A stretch of DNA of 10,825 bases from Clostridiales bacterium (lineage in GTDB: Bacteria; Bacillota; Clostridia; Oscillospirales; Acutalibacteraceae). Made by a program: the position numbers and the translations under genes. The stretch lies in assembly GCA_019418545.1 (NCBI GenBank), contig DYBQ01000080.1, positions 1 to 10,825 on the forward strand. The letters run 5' to 3'. A model generated the notes under the pieces. That model worked only from the letters and a program-made list of their open reading frames with translations. It was not told the origin of the DNA and ran no database searches. Below, one piece after another: positions 8,928-10,825 of this stretch (the first letter of the stretch is position 1; each line of letters starts with the position of its first letter).

Positions 8928-10210
8928 ATTGCTACCTCGCCCTTGATATACTCGGCATAAGCAGATACGGGTGATTCGCCGCACTTTTTCGTTTTTTTGA
9001 GCAGCACCCGTATATCGTTTCCAACAATCTTGGTGGGGGCTACAGAACCTACAGATATCTCCGGCAGGGTCTTTGCCGGCCGCTTAACAACGGGCTTGAT
9101 AGAAAGCTCACTTATGTATTCTGACACCATTCCCAGATTTCTTAAAAATGCATTTTCAAAAATCTCTAAGTCCATCTTTTCACGTCCGTCAAGGATGGCT
9201 TGCTTTTGAGCATTATACAGCAGCTTGGCAAGTATATCCGGGATGCCCTGTGTCTTGCGATACAGCCAGTTTGCAAGCTCGGGTGTCAGGTCGGTGGCAT
9301 ACTGTGTGTACTGGTAATGCCATAGCCCGTGCAGGAGTAACAAAAATTCCTTATCGTTGGGCAGCCGGTCATAGACAAGTCCAGTGGTACGCCGTGCAGA
9401 GCGAAACTCCTGCTGCAATACCTGCAATACGCGCGGTGTTCCGACCATGCAGACGCTTACCCCTGCCCCGTTGATAAGGTGGACGAGAAAATTTAAGAAA
9501 CGTATACCGCCATCGCTTTTGCGGTAGGCAATGTTCTGCAGCTCGTCTATCACCAGTAGCCCAATATGATTGACCCGTACGATTTGATTAAGCTGACTGA
9601 CAAGGACATCAATGCTCAACCTGCGCGATAGGGCATCTTTTTGATAGGTGGTTCCAATCAAACTGTCGATTTGCAGGTAAATATCCAGTATCAGTGCTTT
9701 AATGGACGCATCGTGCGGGGTCTGCACAACCAAGTACGGGATTTGGTGGCAGTAGAACTTTTGCCCATGATACTCAGTGTGCTCAATGACCTGCGGATAT
9801 AACGATAATACACGTTGCAAGGCGGTTGACTTGCCAAGACCCGACACGCCGACTACAGAGAAAGAATTGCCGCCGCCGATGGATGCGGCAAGAGCATTGC
9901 CGTGCATCAGCGAGTAACCGTTCTGCATGGCGGCAGCTTCGCTGTGGATTGAATACTGCCCATAGCAATGCTGCATAGCAGTGTAGATTTCACAGTATAA
10001 GTCAATCGTCATGGATAGGGGCTGGTAAAACTCATATAGCGAGGACAACAGCTGCAAACGTTCCCCGGTGCTGCGGTCACGGTCACTATCGTTATAGGGT
10101 GGGATGACTGCCAAAGCATGAATCAAGTCTTTGCCGGACAGCATCGGAGGCAAGGCTTCAATAAAAGGATTATTGTCGTAGAGCGGATTTGCAATATAAT
10201 CAGCGTGCAT
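8924..10210 (-). CDS. tnsC: TnsC, AAA+ ATPase regulator of Tn7-like transposition
   Basis: This 428-residue AAA+ protein would form ATP-dependent filaments or rings on target DNA, linking TniQ to the transposase. Walker A is GVSGLGKST (121-129, K127 and S128). Walker B is GLLVIDE (217-223, D222 and E223). A sensor-like VGTPR lies at 256-260, and arginines at 270-274 are arginine-finger candidates. The N-terminal 110 residues precede the ATPase core, and the last 60 residues are basic and probably flexible, ending in a tail overlapping tniQ. The start has AGGAGG upstream and overlaps the tnsB end by 11 bp. Homologues include Tn7 TnsC, Tn5053-type TniB and CRISPR-associated TnsC. No cas gene lies in the window, so CRISPR guidance is not supported by what is visible. 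Confidence 0.92.
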   Translation of the reverse strand: MHADYIANPLYDNNPFIEALPPMLSGKDLIHALAVIPPYNDSDRDRSTGERLQLLSSLYEFYQPLSMTIDLYCEIYTAMQHCYGQYSIHSEAAAMQNGYSLMHGNALAASIGGGNSFSVVGVSGLGKSTALQRVLSLYPQVIEHTEYHGQKFYCHQIPYLVVQTPHDASIKALILDIYLQIDSLIGTTYQKDALSRRLSIDVLVSQLNQIVRVNHIGLLVIDELQNIAYRKSDGGIRFLNFLVHLINGAGVSVCMVGTPRVLQVLQQEFRSARRTTGLVYDRLPNDKEFLLLLHGLWHYQYTQYATDLTPELANWLYRKTQGIPDILAKLLYNAQKQAILDGREKMDLEIFENAFLRNLGMVSEYISELSIKPVVKRPAKTLPEISVGSVAPTKIVGNDIRVLLKKTKKCGESPVSAYAEYIKGEVAI

Positions 10211-10825
10211 CGAAATCGTCCTCCTGTTGCTCGGCCAGTAAATCCATCAGAGATACGCTTTCTTGCTTGCGGGCTGTGCTGCGGTTTCGTTGTATCTGCT
10301 TGCTGATATTGCTGCGGTCTGGCATTGTGCGTTCGGAGCGGTCAGCAATGGCTTGTATATCGCTCATAAGGTCAAGCTGTGCCTGCAATTCCTGCTTCTT
10401 CCAATCGGTGCGTTCTACTTTTTCCTGCTGCTGGGCATCTGCAATTTCCGCCAGCGATTTGCTCAGATAGGCTTTTTGCACCAAGTCAAAAGCTGAGTAA
10501 GTACCGTTTTCATACAACCACACGGTATCCATACATTCCGGCGCATAGGCAACCTGTACAGTCTCCCGCCCGCCGAGACCGGCAGCGACAAAACGTTTTT
10601 TAAAAGTGCAGTTTGAAAAACGCAGACCGAAGATTTCCAGACCGCGTTGCGTGATTTTTCCCTCGACACGGGGCAACAGCGTATAAAGCAGCTTTTTATC
10701 TGTGGCCTCATGCACAGGACAATCATCCTGTGTCTCACAGAACGACCAGATACTTGCTGCCAGCGGCGGCGTGTTGGCTTCTATCATAGCAGGGGTACGG
10801 GTAAAACCTGTCTGTACAGATTTCG
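10200..10825 (-). CDS. tnsB: C-terminal part of TnsB, DDE transposase of a Tn7-like element (partial)
   Basis: The last 207 codons are present and the frame is open to the right edge. The visible part includes the Mu-transposase-type C-terminal beta-barrel: LLPRVEGKITQRGLEIFGLR, then VQVAYAPECMDTVWLYENGT. A charged helical segment follows, rich in Q, K and E (around KSLAEIADAQQQEKVERTDW). The end is acidic, SVSLMDLLAEQQEDDFDAR; in Tn7-like systems the TnsB tail contacts TnsC. The catalytic DDE residues lie outside the window. TnsB would bind the transposon ends and join the 3' ends to the target. Whether tnsA lies further upstream cannot be seen; without it the element would make cointegrates. 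Confidence 0.9.
   Translation of the reverse strand, partial: KSVQTGFTRTPAMIEANTPPLAASIWSFCETQDDCPVHEATDKKLLYTLLPRVEGKITQRGLEIFGLRFSNCTFKKRFVAAGLGGRETVQVAYAPECMDTVWLYENGTYSAFDLVQKAYLSKSLAEIADAQQQEKVERTDWKKQELQAQLDLMSDIQAIADRSERTMPDRSNISKQIQRNRSTARKQESVSLMDLLAEQQEDDFDAR

Overview
The window looks like an accessory region of a Bacillota (Firmicutes) genome or plasmid, probably a gut-type Clostridia or Negativicutes. Strong AGGAG/GGAGG ribosome sites, a RepL-like protein and the style of the HsdS linkers point that way; the species cannot be read from the sequence. The left two thirds runs on the + strand and the right third on the - strand, and the two meet tail to tail near 7870-7913.

Left (1-6034, +) is a type I restriction-modification operon. 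It holds the last codons of a probable hsdM, an unrecognised A+T-rich gene (114-1013), hsdS (1006-2268), a third target-recognition module in another frame (2262-2882) and hsdR (2879-6034). All junctions overlap or are tight. The hsdS region carries two simple-repeat devices. Four copies of a 12-bp unit encode ELTA in the central spacer, like the spacer-length repeats of EcoR124-type HsdS. A (GACA)8 tract at the 3' end sits just before the stop codon. Adding one unit, or losing two, would remove that stop in frame terms and fuse HsdS to the third module, giving a 626-residue protein with three recognition domains. This is a predicted phase-variable specificity switch and the strongest observation here.

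Middle (6035-6962) holds no convincing protein gene. A good promoter (TTGCGT, 17 bp, extended TATAAT) drives a predicted RNA of about 155 nt. That RNA ends in a long terminator stem containing a cUACGg tetraloop hairpin. Roughly 540 nt of further non-coding DNA follow, dense in complementary segments (an H-type pseudoknot candidate, two related hairpin modules, mutually exclusive pairings), then a 55-bp imperfect dyad. This may be a large structured RNA. It leads into a gene for a protein with two RepL-like winged-helix domains (6963-7868).

Right (7914-10825, -) is the core of a Tn7-like transposon, transcribed tnsB, tnsC, tniQ with overlapping genes. TnsB is cut by the window edge. In Tn7 the tns genes read inward from one end, so the RepL-like gene, the RNA region and the restriction operon lie where cargo would be. 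No transposon end was identified, so cargo status is inference.
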